Source of the DNA: Chitinimonas prasina
GTDB lineage: Bacteria; Pseudomonadota; Gammaproteobacteria; Burkholderiales; Chitinimonadaceae
Reading direction: 5' to 3'
Length of the DNA: 64,000 nucleotides
Assembly: GCF_030160395.1 (NCBI RefSeq)
Contig: NZ_BSOG01000008.1
Coordinates: 25,586 to 89,585 of the forward strand
Position numbers and translations under genes: made by a program
The notes under the pieces: generated by a model
What the model was told of the DNA's origin: nothing
Databases searched by the model: none
Seen by the model: only the letters and a program-made list of their open reading frames with translations
Part shown: piece after piece, positions 54,175 through 62,844 of the stretch
Layout: every line of letters begins with the position of its first letter
How positions within the stretch are numbered: position 1 is the stretch's first letter

Positions 54175-55473
54175 ATGCCAACCTTATCGCTAGACACCAC
54201 GCCCGATCTGCTGGCGCTGGCTGCGGCCCATCCGGCTGCCTTCCCCTATCTGTTGCAGTCTGCTGGTGACGCCGGCTGGGACATCCTGTTCGCCCTGCCT
54301 ATGTCGGTGCGTGTCTATGCCGGGCACGAGGGGCGGGCACTGTACGACGACCTTGCCCGTATCGCTGTAGCGCCCCAGATGGCGGCGGGGGAGTTGCCCT
54401 TTAGTGGCGGCTGGTTCACCTATCTGGGCTATGAGTGGCTTGAGACACTGGAACCTACGGTGCCGGCGCGACAGGACAGGGACTTCCCCTTGGGGCTGCT
54501 GGCCAGGGTGCCGGCTGCCGTATTGGTAAGACGAGGCCAGGGTGGGGCGGTGCTGGTGGCGGAGACCGAGGCGCAGCTGGCCAGTCTGCAGGCATTGCTG
54601 GCCGCCGTGCCGGTCTTTGCGCCGCAGGCTATTGCCTTGCAGCAACTGGGTGAGGACGAGCCGGCGGCGTTCCTGGCGGGGACCTTGCGCTGCAAGGACT
54701 ATATCCGCGAGGGCGATGTATTCCAGGTCAATCTGTCGCGCGGCTGGGACGCCAGGTTGGCCGATGGCGCCGGGCCGCTGGATCTGTTCGCCCAGTTGCG
54801 CCGCGCCAATCCTGCGCCCTTCTCGGCCTATGTGGATCTGGGGGGCGGCCAGGCTATCGTCAGTTCATCGCCCGAGCGCTTGGTGAGGATAGACAGGCAG
54901 GGCCGGGTGGAGACGCGCCCCATCGCTGGCACGCATCCGCGTTCCGCCGATCCGCAAGAGGACGCTGCACAGAAGGCCAGGTTGCTGGCTTCGACCAAGG
55001 AGCGGGCTGAGCACATCATGTTGATTGACCTTGAGCGCAACGATCTTGGGCGTATTGCCGTACCGGGTACGGTAAAGGTTGATGCCTTGATGGAGGTGAC
55101 CAGTTATACGTATGTCCACCATATCGAGTCCACCGTCAGCTGTACTCTGAGCGCAGGGCAGCATGTGGCGGGGGTATTGCGGGCCTTGTTCCCCGGCGGC
55201 ACGATTACCGGCTGCCCCAAGGTGCGCTGCATGCAGATCATCCGGGAGCTGGAAGACAGGCCGCGCCGCGCCTATACCGGCAGCCTGGGCTATATCAATC
55301 AAGATGGCTCGCTGGACCTGAATATCCTGATCCGTACCTTTATGCAGGACGGTGATGCCTTGTACTTCCGCGCTGGGGCTGGCATCGTGGCCGACAGTGA
55401 TCCCGAGCGGGAACTGAATGAGACGCGCGCCAAGGCCAGGGGCTTGCTGCGCGCCCTGGGGGTGCAGCACTAG
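54175..55473 (+). CDS. pabB: Aminodeoxychorismate synthase component I
   Basis: A 432-aa chorismate-binding enzyme; makes 4-amino-4-deoxychorismate from chorismate and ammonia for folate. YIREGDVFQVNLSRGWDARL, SSSPERLVRIDRQGRVETRPIAGTHPRS, RAEHIMLIDLERNDLGRIAVPGTVKV and FPGGTITGCPKVRCMQIIRELE are complete. The active-site motif is PIAGT (249-253), where classical PabB has PIKGT with a reactive Lys and TrpE has PIAGT. The overlap in context with pabC directly downstream supports PabB. Start at 54175 (MPTLSLDTTPDLL). Confidence 0.88.
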   Translation: MPTLSLDTTPDLLALAAAHPAAFPYLLQSAGDAGWDILFALPMSVRVYAGHEGRALYDDLARIAVAPQMAAGELPFSGGWFTYLGYEWLETLEPTVPARQDRDFPLGLLARVPAAVLVRRGQGGAVLVAETEAQLASLQALLAAVPVFAPQAIALQQLGEDEPAAFLAGTLRCKDYIREGDVFQVNLSRGWDARLADGAGPLDLFAQLRRANPAPFSAYVDLGGGQAIVSSSPERLVRIDRQGRVETRPIAGTHPRSADPQEDAAQKARLLASTKERAEHIMLIDLERNDLGRIAVPGTVKVDALMEVTSYTYVHHIESTVSCTLSAGQHVAGVLRALFPGGTITGCPKVRCMQIIRELEDRPRRAYTGSLGYINQDGSLDLNILIRTFMQDGDALYFRAGAGIVADSDPERELNETRAKARGLLRALGVQH

Positions 55474-55513
55474 TGCGTTGGTCGCATCAGCCAGGTGAGG
55501 GAAAGGGTGAGGC

Positions 55514-56359
55514 GTGACCGAGCAAACCGCCTTGATCAATGGCGAGATCGATGCCGTAATCTCTCCGCGGGATCGCGGACTGGCCTATGGCGACGGAGTG
55601 TTCCGTACCCTGCGCTGTCAGGCCGGGCGGGTGCTGGCCTGGCCCAGGCAGTATGCGAGGCTGCAAGCCGATTGTGAGCGGCTGGGCATGGCGTGCCCGG
55701 ATGAAGCCCTTTGGTTGGCCGATTTGGCAAGACTGGCGCCTTGGGACGCCAGCATCAAGTTGATGGTGACGCGTGGGGTGGCTGCCAGGGGCTATGCCTG
55801 TGCACCGGACGCGCCGCCTACCCGGCTGGTATTGGCCGGCCCCTTGCCTGCCTATCCTGAGGCGCTTTACCGTGATGGCGCAGCCATCAGGCTGTGCGAC
55901 TGGTTGTTGCCGATACAGCCCGGATTGGCCGGGGTCAAGCATCTGAACCGGCTGGATCAGGTGATGGCCAGGCGGGAGTGGAGCGATCCGGCGATATTTG
56001 AAGGCCTGATGCGTAATGCGCGAGGCGAGCTGGTAGAGGGGGTGATGAGTAATCTCTATCTGCTGCAGGATGGTTGCTTGCTGACACACCCGCTGACGGA
56101 TTGTGGCGTGGCTGGCGTAATGCGCGAGATGGTGTTGCAGCTTGCGACCGAGTTGGGCTTGCCAATCGTGTTGCGGTCTTTCGATGCGGATGTCATGCTG
56201 GGGGCCGAGGCTGTGCTGCTGAGCAATAGTCTGGCTGGCGTGGTGCCGGTGGGGCGTTGTGGTCAGCGCCTATGGCAGGATTTCAGCCTGGCTGCGCAAT
56301 TTAACCACCGTATCAACTCATTGTGTCGTGAAGAGAGCCATCTATGCTTGCCCGTTTGA
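55514..56359 (+). CDS. pabC: Aminodeoxychorismate lyase
   Basis: A 281-aa fold-type IV PLP enzyme that releases pyruvate from aminodeoxychorismate to give p-aminobenzoate. GEIDAVISPRDRGLAYGDGVFRTLR is the family start; Lys142 in LAGVKHLNRLDQVMARREW binds PLP, and EGVMSNLYLLQDGCLLTHPLTDCGVAGVMRE is the cofactor phosphate side. GTG start with GGGTGAGG upstream. It overlaps the next small gene by 16 bp. In many relatives mltG follows; here it does not. Confidence 0.94.
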   Translation: MTEQTALINGEIDAVISPRDRGLAYGDGVFRTLRCQAGRVLAWPRQYARLQADCERLGMACPDEALWLADLARLAPWDASIKLMVTRGVAARGYACAPDAPPTRLVLAGPLPAYPEALYRDGAAIRLCDWLLPIQPGLAGVKHLNRLDQVMARREWSDPAIFEGLMRNARGELVEGVMSNLYLLQDGCLLTHPLTDCGVAGVMREMVLQLATELGLPIVLRSFDADVMLGAEAVLLSNSLAGVVPVGRCGQRLWQDFSLAAQFNHRINSLCREESHLCLPV

Positions 56360-56610
56360 TCTTACCCATGCTGCTGTTGGTACCCGCGCAGGCCGCAGGT
56401 CCAACATTGCCGGACAAGTACTCCCCCATCTTCTACGAGCATTTGCCGGGCAAGGAGAAAGCCCGGTGCGAGAAGTACGTCAACGAGTTGGTGCTGATAG
56501 AGAAGCGAAAAAAAATGGGCGCCAAGCCTTGGGATCTGGAGAAGATGGCGGCCAAGCAGGCCAAGATAGAGGCAGACTACGACAAGTACTGCCTGCGTCT
56601 GCAGAAGTAA
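56344..56610 (+). CDS. Small exported protein downstream of pabC
   Basis: An 88-aa protein with a signal peptide (MLARLILPMLLLVPAQA) and a mature chain rich in Lys and Glu (KYSPIFYEHLPGKEKARCEKYVNELVLIEKRKKMGAKPWDLEKMAAKQAKIEADYDKYCLRLQK) with two Cys that could bridge across a helical hairpin. No family recognised. It begins inside pabC, so it is translationally coupled, and a terminator follows. Confidence 0.68.
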   Translation: MLARLILPMLLLVPAQAAGPTLPDKYSPIFYEHLPGKEKARCEKYVNELVLIEKRKKMGAKPWDLEKMAAKQAKIEADYDKYCLRLQK

Positions 56611-56644
56611 CCGTTATGGTGAACAGCCTTCGCAGTAAACAGTA

Positions 56645-56668
56645 GGCCGGCTGATTGCCGGCTTTTTT
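56645..56668 (+). terminator. Terminator after the pab genes
   Basis: GCCGGC-TGATT-GCCGGC hairpin followed by six T residues. Confidence 0.85.
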
Positions 56669-56703
56669 ACATCTGTACTTGCCATAATTAGCAGGAATGT
56701 TTA

Positions 56704-56727
56704 AATTTCCAGTAAATACTGGAAATT
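56704..56727. promoter_or_regulatory. Perfect 24-bp palindromic operator before the cyd operon regulator
   Basis: AATTTCCAGTA - AA - TACTGGAAATT, an 11-2-11 perfect inverted repeat ending 5 bp before the regulator ATG. Its right arm also supplies the GGAA ribosome-binding site. A bound dimer would block translation start and probably transcription, fitting autoregulation by the MarR/GbsR-like protein. Confidence 0.75.
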
Positions 56728-56731
56728 GAAC

Positions 56732-57295
56732 ATGAACCTGACTCCGCTGGCTGAACGCTTTGTGCTGCACTTTGGTGAAATGGGCTCCCGCTGGGGTGTC
56801 AATCGCACCGTAGGGCAGATTTATGCCTTGCTCTACATCAGCGGCAAGCCGCTATGTGCCGACGAAATAGGCGAGACGCTGGCGTTTTCCCGTTCCAATG
56901 TCGGCATAGGCATCAAGGAGCTGCAGGCCTGGCGTCTGGTCAAGCTGGTACACCTGCCTGGTGACCGGCGCGACTTCTTTGAGCCGCCCAAGGATGTCTG
57001 GGACATCTTCCGGGTGTTGATGGAGGAGCGCCGTCGCCGCGAGATAGAACCTACCCTCAGCATGCTGCGCGAGGCGTTGCTGGAACGCCCCGATAGCGAG
57101 GCGGACCAGATTGCCCAGGATCGCATGCGAGAAATGCACGGGCTGATCGAGCTGACCACAGGCTGGCTGGATGAAGTGCAGCGGCTCTCGCCCGAGACGG
57201 TGATACGGCTGATGCAACTGGGTGCCAAGGTACAAAAGGTGCTGGAGTTCGCCGACAAGCTCAAGTTCGGTGGCCGTGATGGCGGCGAGGCTTGA
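56732..57295 (+). CDS. GbsR/MarR-like transcriptional regulator of the cyd operon
   Basis: A 187-aa winged-helix protein. ERFVLHFGEMGSRWGVNRTVGQIYALLYISGKPLCADEIGETLAFSRSNVGIGIKELQAWRLVKLVHLPGDRRDFFEPPKDVWDIF is the GbsR-type core, and a helical C-terminus (about 95-187) follows. GbsR controls glycine betaine synthesis in Bacillus; related proteins are found before cydAB in many proteobacteria. cydP starts 5 bp after its stop, so it is part of the operon it probably controls. A perfect palindrome precedes the ATG. The effector (redox or ligand) is unknown. Confidence 0.88.
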   Translation: MNLTPLAERFVLHFGEMGSRWGVNRTVGQIYALLYISGKPLCADEIGETLAFSRSNVGIGIKELQAWRLVKLVHLPGDRRDFFEPPKDVWDIFRVLMEERRRREIEPTLSMLREALLERPDSEADQIAQDRMREMHGLIELTTGWLDEVQRLSPETVIRLMQLGAKVQKVLEFADKLKFGGRDGGEA

Positions 57296-57300
57296 CCACC

Positions 57301-57555
57301 ATGACTGACCCCGAACCAGGCCCCAGACCTGCCCTTACCACGCGCCGACCCCGCTTGTGGCTGGAGTTGAGCGTGATCGTGGTGGTCAAGCTCACCCTCT
57401 TCTTTACCGCCAAGCACCTCTGGTTCAGCGAACCATTGGCCCGCCACATGACCATACCCCAGCCGCAGGTGGAGCAGCAACTGCTCGGCACGGCGGCCAA
57501 GCCTGTACCCCCTGTATCCCCGACTCGCGGAGCTTCCCATGATCTCACCCGATGA
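57301..57555 (+). CDS. cydP: Cytochrome bd oxidase small subunit CydP
   Basis: An 84-aa single-helix membrane protein. PRLWLELSVIVVVKLTLFFTAKHLWFSEPLARHMTIPQPQVEQQLLG matches the CydP pattern (W-E-L-V-L-K-L helix, then an exposed HM-x-V-x-x-x-L-L end), a small protein found upstream of cydAB. The Pro-rich C-terminal tail (PVPPVSPTRG) overlaps the cydA start by 17 bp. It is thought to help assembly or stability of the oxidase; evidence here is sequence resemblance and position. Confidence 0.8.
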   Translation: MTDPEPGPRPALTTRRPRLWLELSVIVVVKLTLFFTAKHLWFSEPLARHMTIPQPQVEQQLLGTAAKPVPPVSPTRGASHDLTR

Positions 57556-59098
57556 TGTGGTCACCCTGTCACGCCTGCAGTTTGCGTTGACGGCCATGTT
57601 CCACTTCCTGTTTGTGCCATTGACGCTGGGGCTCTCCTGGATACTGGTGATCTGCGAAGCGGCCTATGTCATGACAGGCCGGCAGGTGTATCAAGACATG
57701 ACCCGCTTCTGGGGCAAACTGTTCGGCATCAACTTTGCCATGGGGGTGGCCACCGGGCTGACGCTGGAGTTCCAGTTCGGTACCAACTGGGCCTATTACT
57801 CCCACTATGTGGGCGATATCTTCGGCGTGCCCTTGGCGATAGAGGGCATGATGGCCTTCTTTCTGGAGTCCACCTTTATCGGCTTGTTCTTCTTTGGCTG
57901 GAACCGCCTGAGCCCGGTCAAGCACCTGATGGTGACCACCCTGCTGGCGCTGGGCACCAATCTCTCGGCCTTGTGGATCTTGATCGCCAATGCCTGGATG
58001 CAGAACCCGGTGGGCGCAGAGTTCAACTACCACACCATGCGCATGGAGCTGGTGAGTCTGTCGGAAGTGTTCTTCAACCCGGTGGCGCAGGCCAAGTTCG
58101 TGCACACGGTGGCCGCTGGCTATGTCACGGGTGCCATGTTCGTGCTGGGCATATCGGCGTTCTACCTGCTGCGCGCCCGTGATACTGGCTTTGCCATACG
58201 CTCGTTTGCCATTGCGGCGGGCTTTGGCCTGGCAGCCAGCCTGTCGGTCATCGTGCTGGGCGACGAATCGGGTTACACCACGGGCGAGGTGCAAAAGGTG
58301 AAGCTGGCAGCGATCGAGGCGGAGTGGGAAACCCATCCGGCACCAGCAGGGCTGACCCTGTTTGGCCTGCCCAACCAGGCCGAGGAGCGTACCGACTATG
58401 CGGTGAAGGTGCCCTACGCACTGGGCCTGATTGCTACCCGCTCGGTCGACGAGCCGGTAATAGGCATCAAGGATCTGAAGCGCAACCATGATCTGCGCAT
58501 ACGCCGCGGCATGAAGGCCTATGAGGCACTGGTGAAGCTGAAGGCGGGCGACAGGTCCGACGCTGTGCTGTTGCAATTCGAGCAGCACAAGGCCGACCTG
58601 GGGTTTGGCCTGCTGCTGAAGAAGTACACGCCCAGGGTGGTGGATGCGACCGAAGCGCAGATTGCCCAGGCGGTGAGCGACACCATTCCGCAGGTGGCAC
58701 CGCTATTCTGGGCCTTCCGTGGCATGGTGGGGCTGGGTTTTCTGTTCCTGTTCATCTTTGGCGCCAGCTTCTGGTATCTGGCGCGCAAGCAGCTGGCGCC
58801 CCGGCGCTGGTTGCTGCGCCTGTGTGTGGTCGCCATCCCCTTACCTTGGGTGGCGGCAGAGCTGGGCTGGTTTGTGGCGGAGTATGGCCGGCAGCCATGG
58901 ACCATCTCGGGCATCCTGCCTACCCATCTGTCGGTCTCCAGCATTGAGGCCAGCCAGGTGTGGACCAGTCTGCTGGGTATCGGTGCCATTTACCTGGGCC
59001 TGTTCGTGGTGGAGATGTATCTGATGCTCAAATATATACGGCTGGGGCCGGCCAGCCTGGGTACCGGGCGCTATCACGGCGAAGCCACTACTGCTTAG
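57539..59098 (+). CDS. cydA: Cytochrome bd ubiquinol oxidase subunit I
   Basis: A 519-aa membrane subunit with about nine helices and the long Q loop of the E. coli CydA type (the region 245-390, including ERTDYAVKVPYALGLIATRSVDEPVIGIKDL). Heme ligands His22 (ALTAMFHFLFVP) and His189 (KFVHTVAAGY) are present, together with quinone-site region and proton-channel glutamates Glu102 and Glu110 (IEGMMAFFLESTF). The oxidase reduces oxygen to water with quinol. The start codon overlaps cydP. Confidence 0.97.
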   Translation: MISPDDVVTLSRLQFALTAMFHFLFVPLTLGLSWILVICEAAYVMTGRQVYQDMTRFWGKLFGINFAMGVATGLTLEFQFGTNWAYYSHYVGDIFGVPLAIEGMMAFFLESTFIGLFFFGWNRLSPVKHLMVTTLLALGTNLSALWILIANAWMQNPVGAEFNYHTMRMELVSLSEVFFNPVAQAKFVHTVAAGYVTGAMFVLGISAFYLLRARDTGFAIRSFAIAAGFGLAASLSVIVLGDESGYTTGEVQKVKLAAIEAEWETHPAPAGLTLFGLPNQAEERTDYAVKVPYALGLIATRSVDEPVIGIKDLKRNHDLRIRRGMKAYEALVKLKAGDRSDAVLLQFEQHKADLGFGLLLKKYTPRVVDATEAQIAQAVSDTIPQVAPLFWAFRGMVGLGFLFLFIFGASFWYLARKQLAPRRWLLRLCVVAIPLPWVAAELGWFVAEYGRQPWTISGILPTHLSVSSIEASQVWTSLLGIGAIYLGLFVVEMYLMLKYIRLGPASLGTGRYHGEATTA

Positions 59099-59110
59099 AA
59101 GGAGCGCCAC

Positions 59111-60247
59111 ATGCTGGAATACGACACGCTGAAATTGATCTGTTGGGGGCTGCTGGCGACCCTGCTGATCGGCTTTGCCTTGATGGATGGCTTTGATATG
59201 GGGGTGGCCATCCTGCTGCCCTATGTGGGCCGTACCGATGAAGAACGCAGGGTGGCCATCAATGTGGTGGGGCCCACCTGGGAAGGAAACCAGGTCTGGC
59301 TGGTGCTGGCCGGTGGTGCCATCTTTGCCGCCTGGCCGCTGGTGTATGCGGCGGGCTTCTCGGTGTTCTACTACGCCCTGGTGCTGGCGCTATGTGCGCT
59401 GTTCCTGCGCCCGGTGGGTTTCGACTACCGCAGCAAGTTGGCCAACCCGCATTGGCGCAGCTTCTGGGACTGGGGGCTGTTTGTCGGCGGTCTGGTGCCG
59501 GCGCTGGTGTTCGGGATCGCGATTGGCAATCTGTTTGTCGGCCTGCCCTTTCGTTTCGATGACACCATGCGGGTCAGTTATGGTGGTGGCCTGCTGGACC
59601 AGCTGAACCCGTTTGGCCTGTATTGCGGCTTAGTATCGGCCTGCCTGCTGGCATTGCATGGCGCTACCTTGTTGCTGTTGCGTACCGAGGCTGCGGTCGG
59701 CTTGCGTGCGCGGCGGGCTGCCATGGTGTTGGGCTGCCTGCTGGCGCTGCTGTTCATCCTGGGTGGTGTGTGGCTGGCGGGCATGGCGGGTTTAAGCCTG
59801 CAAAGCCAGGGCGAAGTGGCCAAGGCACTGACGCCATTTGAGAAGACAGTCACCCGCGTAGCGGGCGGCTGGCTGCACAACTATGGTCGTTGGGATTGGT
59901 TATGGCTGCTGCCTGCCAGCGGCGTGGCGGCAGCCTTGCTAGCCAGTTTGTCGGCTTGGCGTGGCTGGCGCTGGGCGGCATTCCTGGCCAGCGCTGCGGC
60001 GATAGTCGCCATCCTGCTGACGGCGGGCTTGTCGCTGTTTCCTTTTGTGCTGCCTTCGAGCATGGATGTCCAGAGCAGTCTTACCCTGTGGGATGCCAGC
60101 TCCAGCCATAAAACCCTGTGGGCCATGCTGCTGGTGACTGCCATCCTGCTGCCCATCGTGCTGCTCTATACCAGTTGGGTCTACCGGGTACTGCGCGGGC
60201 CGGTGACGGTAGAGACCATCCGGCGTGACAGCCATACCGCTTATTAA
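59111..60247 (+). CDS. cydB: Cytochrome bd ubiquinol oxidase subunit II
   Basis: A 378-aa partner subunit with about nine helices. [67 protein letters not shown] is the invariant CydB start; [23 protein letters not shown] and [28 protein letters not shown] follow, and the end [39 protein letters not shown] is standard. 12 bp after cydA, 13 bp before cydX. Confidence 0.97.
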   Translation: MLEYDTLKLICWGLLATLLIGFALMDGFDMGVAILLPYVGRTDEERRVAINVVGPTWEGNQVWLVLAGGAIFAAWPLVYAAGFSVFYYALVLALCALFLRPVGFDYRSKLANPHWRSFWDWGLFVGGLVPALVFGIAIGNLFVGLPFRFDDTMRVSYGGGLLDQLNPFGLYCGLVSACLLALHGATLLLLRTEAAVGLRARRAAMVLGCLLALLFILGGVWLAGMAGLSLQSQGEVAKALTPFEKTVTRVAGGWLHNYGRWDWLWLLPASGVAAALLASLSAWRGWRWAAFLASAAAIVAILLTAGLSLFPFVLPSSMDVQSSLTLWDASSSHKTLWAMLLVTAILLPIVLLYTSWVYRVLRGPVTVETIRRDSHTAY

Positions 60248-60260
60248 GAGAGGACAAGCA

Positions 60261-60404
60261 ATGTGGTATTTCGCCTGGATACTGGGTTTGGGGCTGGCAC
60301 TGGCCTTTGGCGTAGTCAATGTGATGTGGCTGGAGGCCAACTATGCCTTTGGCCAGCGTGACGAAGACGAAACCAGGCGCCGCTTCGAGGCGCACAAGGA
60401 GTAA
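60261..60404 (+). CDS. cydX: Cytochrome bd oxidase small subunit CydX
   Basis: A 47-aa single-helix protein, MWYFAWILGLGLALAFGVVNVMWLEA, with the conserved W6 and the end of the helix, plus a charged tail NYAFGQRDEDETRRRFEAHKE. CydX is required for heme stability in the E. coli enzyme. Too short for many gene finders, but GAGAGGACAAGCA before the ATG and the motif are clear. Confidence 0.92.
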   Translation: MWYFAWILGLGLALAFGVVNVMWLEANYAFGQRDEDETRRRFEAHKE

Positions 60405-60511
60405 TGCTTGCCGGCCGGCCAGCGCATTGCCCGGCCTGGCTGGATGAGGCCGGTCGCGCTGTGGGCATGCCGACCACTGGGGCGCTTATATATATGTTTC
60501 CTGGGTGATGT

Positions 60512-61033
60512 TCAGCCATCCACCGGTTGCTGGGGTGTAGGCAGTAGCAATTGGTAGAATGCCAGATCCAGCCAGCGGCCAAACTTGAAGCCTGCCTGCC
60601 GGATGGTACCGGCGTGGCTGAAGCCCAGCTGCTGATGCAGGGCGATACTGCCAGCATTGTCGGCATCGATGCCACCCACCAGGGTATGTACCCCGCGCGC
60701 CTGTGCTTCGACTATCAGTGCCTCCAGCAGTTTGCGACCCAGGCCGGCGCCGCGCTGGTCTTTGTGGACATAGACGGAATGCTCGACCGAATACTTGAAG
60801 GCCGGCCAGGCGCGGAAGGTGCCATAGCTGGCGAAACCCAGCAGTGTGCCTTGATCGTCCTCGAAGCCGATGACGGGAAAGCCATTGGCCCGCTTGGTCT
60901 CGAACCAGCCCACCATGCTGGCGGCCGGCCTGGGGTAGTAGTCATACAATGCGGTGGAATTGACGATTGCGTCATTGAAGATGGCCAGTATGGCCTCGGC
61001 GTGGCGGGCTTCGGTACAGTGGACAAGACGCAT
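60512..61033 (-). CDS. GNAT N-acetyltransferase, phosphinothricin-acetyltransferase-like
   Basis: A 173-aa enzyme related to the PAT/Bar and MddA group that acetylates amino acid analogues such as methionine sulfoximine. EAILAIFNDAIVNSTALYDYYPRPAASMVGWFETKRANGFPVIGFED is the diagnostic start, YSVEHSVYVHKDQRGAGLGRKLLEALIVEAQARGVHTLVGGIDADNAGSIALHQQLGF the acetyl-CoA site. The start at 61033 has AGGA upstream. It stands alone after the cyd operon, converging on it. Confidence 0.87.
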   Translation of the reverse strand: MRLVHCTEARHAEAILAIFNDAIVNSTALYDYYPRPAASMVGWFETKRANGFPVIGFEDDQGTLLGFASYGTFRAWPAFKYSVEHSVYVHKDQRGAGLGRKLLEALIVEAQARGVHTLVGGIDADNAGSIALHQQLGFSHAGTIRQAGFKFGRWLDLAFYQLLLPTPQQPVDG

Positions 61034-61148
61034 GGTATTCCTGGGTGGCGGGTGCTGACCCGCCATGTTATCCAAAGGCCACAGGCGCGGTAAGTAGGTA
61101 TCCTCGCCACTGTCTGGGGAATTGCCGTGTCGCCCGTCAGCCTGCGTG

Positions 61149-61853
61149 TCACACGGTGCAGCTGGCGGTGTCGCAGGCCAGTTGCTGTGGTGGCTGGGAT
61201 GCGTTGCCCGCCTTTACCAGCCGGTCGCGCAACCATGCTTGCCACGCTGCAGGTTTGCCCAGGTAGCGGTCCAGCGGCAGGATTTCCTGCTGCGCGCCAT
61301 CTAACAGAACCAGGGTAGGGAAGCCACGCGCCCCCAGCTGTGCCATCTGCGCCCGGCTGCTGGCGATATGGCTGGCGGTTTCTGCGCCTTGCAGCTTTTC
61401 GTAGGCCTTGGCGTAGGCTTGTGCATCGAGCCCCAGATCAATGGCCAGTTGATGCAGGACCGCAGGATCGGCAATCTGTTGGCCCGCAATATAGTAGGCT
61501 TGCTGCAGGCGATGCAGCATGGCCAGGCCCATGCCGGCGGCTGACTCGGCCGCCAGGATGGCACTGATGGGCGGTGCCGAATCCAGCATGGCCGTGCTAT
61601 CGCGCAGCAGTCCGTCGCTATAGCCAATACCAAAGGGCTGGCCACTGAGTTCGGCGATACGTTGATCGTGTGGCAATACATAGTCTCGCCAGGCCGGGCT
61701 GATGGGGCGGCGTTGATCACCCGCCAGCATACCGCCGGCATGCAGGTGCAGGGCGACGCCGGGCAGGCTTGCTGCGATGGCAATCAAGGGGGCGGTGCCG
61801 TAGCACCAGCCGCACAAGGGGTCGTAGTAATAGTGCAGGGCGGGGCTTACCAC
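61149..61853 (-). CDS. DsbA-family thioredoxin-fold protein
   Basis: A 234-aa DsbA-like protein without a signal peptide, so cytoplasmic (FrnE-type). The active site is CGWC (Cys14, Cys17) in YYYDPLCGWCYGTAPLI; the cis-Pro region is RGFPTLVLLDG. Helical insert about 70-160. The GTG start overlaps the stop of the upstream MBL-fold gene, so the two are translationally coupled. C-terminal CDTASCTV adds two Cys. It could be a thiol oxidoreductase working with the neighbouring protein. Confidence 0.87.
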   Translation of the reverse strand: MVSPALHYYYDPLCGWCYGTAPLIAIAASLPGVALHLHAGGMLAGDQRRPISPAWRDYVLPHDQRIAELSGQPFGIGYSDGLLRDSTAMLDSAPPISAILAAESAAGMGLAMLHRLQQAYYIAGQQIADPAVLHQLAIDLGLDAQAYAKAYEKLQGAETASHIASSRAQMAQLGARGFPTLVLLDGAQQEILPLDRYLGKPAAWQAWLRDRLVKAGNASQPPQQLACDTASCTV

Positions 61854-62710
61854 TTCATGTCTCCCATACGGACCTTGGCGCCAATATCAAGTGCGATGCC
61901 CAGGCCGGCCTCGGGGTAGGCGCGTTGCATGGCGGCTATCAGTTCGTCGCTGGTCTTGGCTTGCTGGCTGGCAGCGTCGAAGCGAAGCAGGTAGTCACGG
62001 GTGTATTGGATGGCGCTGGCGTCAAGTGCGCCGCCTGTCGCCATATGGCCGGGAATCACCATGGCCGGCTGCAGTGCCTGCATCTCCTCCAGTTGGCTCA
62101 GCCAGGCCTTGCGCTCAATCTCTTGCTGTGTGTCGGCGGTCCAGACGTGTAGCTTGCTGAAGACGGCGACATTACCCGCGATGGTACGCAAGGAAGGAAT
62201 CCAGACATAGGGACGATGCGCCAAGGCCCCATGAGTGCCACGCAACTCGATGGTGGCACCATCCAGCAGCAGGGTATTGCTGGAGAGAGGCTGCGGCAGT
62301 ACGGACTGCATGGGAGCGTTGGCGCCCATCTTGGGGCCCCAATAAGCCAGCTTGGCGGGCTGCTTGGCCTTGATCTTCTCTGCCACAGCGGGACTGGCGA
62401 CGATGTCTGCCTGGGGGAACAGGTTCTTGAGCGTTGCCGCGCCGAAGTAATAGTCGGGGTCGGCATTGCTGATCAATATGGTCTTGAGCGTCTTGCCGCT
62501 ATCGAGGACGTGGGCGGCAATGCGATAGGCATCTGCCTGGGTGAAGCCGGCGTCGATGACCATGGCTTCGCTGCTGCCGGTGATCAGCACCGAATTGGCG
62601 TGAAAGCTGCCCGCATCGGCGTTGTAGAGTTTGAGTTGCAGGGGCTGGGCTGCCTGGGTGGTGGCGGCCAAGCTGAACAGGGCGGTTGCGAGCAGGGTGG
62701 GGCGCAGCAT
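61847..62710 (-). CDS. Exported metallo-beta-lactamase-fold protein with altered metal site
   Basis: A 287-aa protein with a signal peptide (MLRPTLLATALFSLAATTQAA). The alpha-beta-beta-alpha MBL fold is recognisable (VLITGSSEAMVIDAGFTQADAYRIAAHVLDSGKTLKTILIS, VIPGHMATGG near the C-terminus). The metal motif, normally HxHxDH, reads NADPDY (82-87 in ISNADPDYYFGAATL), so both His ligands of the first site and the last His are replaced. It is therefore unlikely to be an active hydrolase of the classical type. Start at 62710 has GGAGTTACACC. Co-transcribed with the DsbA-like gene; divergent from the LysR gene. Confidence 0.8.
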   Translation of the reverse strand: MLRPTLLATALFSLAATTQAAQPLQLKLYNADAGSFHANSVLITGSSEAMVIDAGFTQADAYRIAAHVLDSGKTLKTILISNADPDYYFGAATLKNLFPQADIVASPAVAEKIKAKQPAKLAYWGPKMGANAPMQSVLPQPLSSNTLLLDGATIELRGTHGALAHRPYVWIPSLRTIAGNVAVFSKLHVWTADTQQEIERKAWLSQLEEMQALQPAMVIPGHMATGGALDASAIQYTRDYLLRFDAASQQAKTSDELIAAMQRAYPEAGLGIALDIGAKVRMGDMKW

Positions 62711-62844
62711 GGTGTAACTCCTTGGTTGTGACGACAACGGGCCTAATCCCGCGTCGTTTTCAGTGAGGTGCACTTTAGTGGCTTAATTCGTTCGGATAAA
62801 TCGGCTAATCTGTTCATGTTTGTTGCGTATATCGAGCAAGTGAT

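Noticed and set aside
54175..55473. Anthranilate synthase TrpE, suggested by the PIAGT motif
   Set aside because: The protein is shorter than typical TrpE and is followed directly by pabC, with no trp genes nearby; kept as PabB, with the motif reported as a finding.
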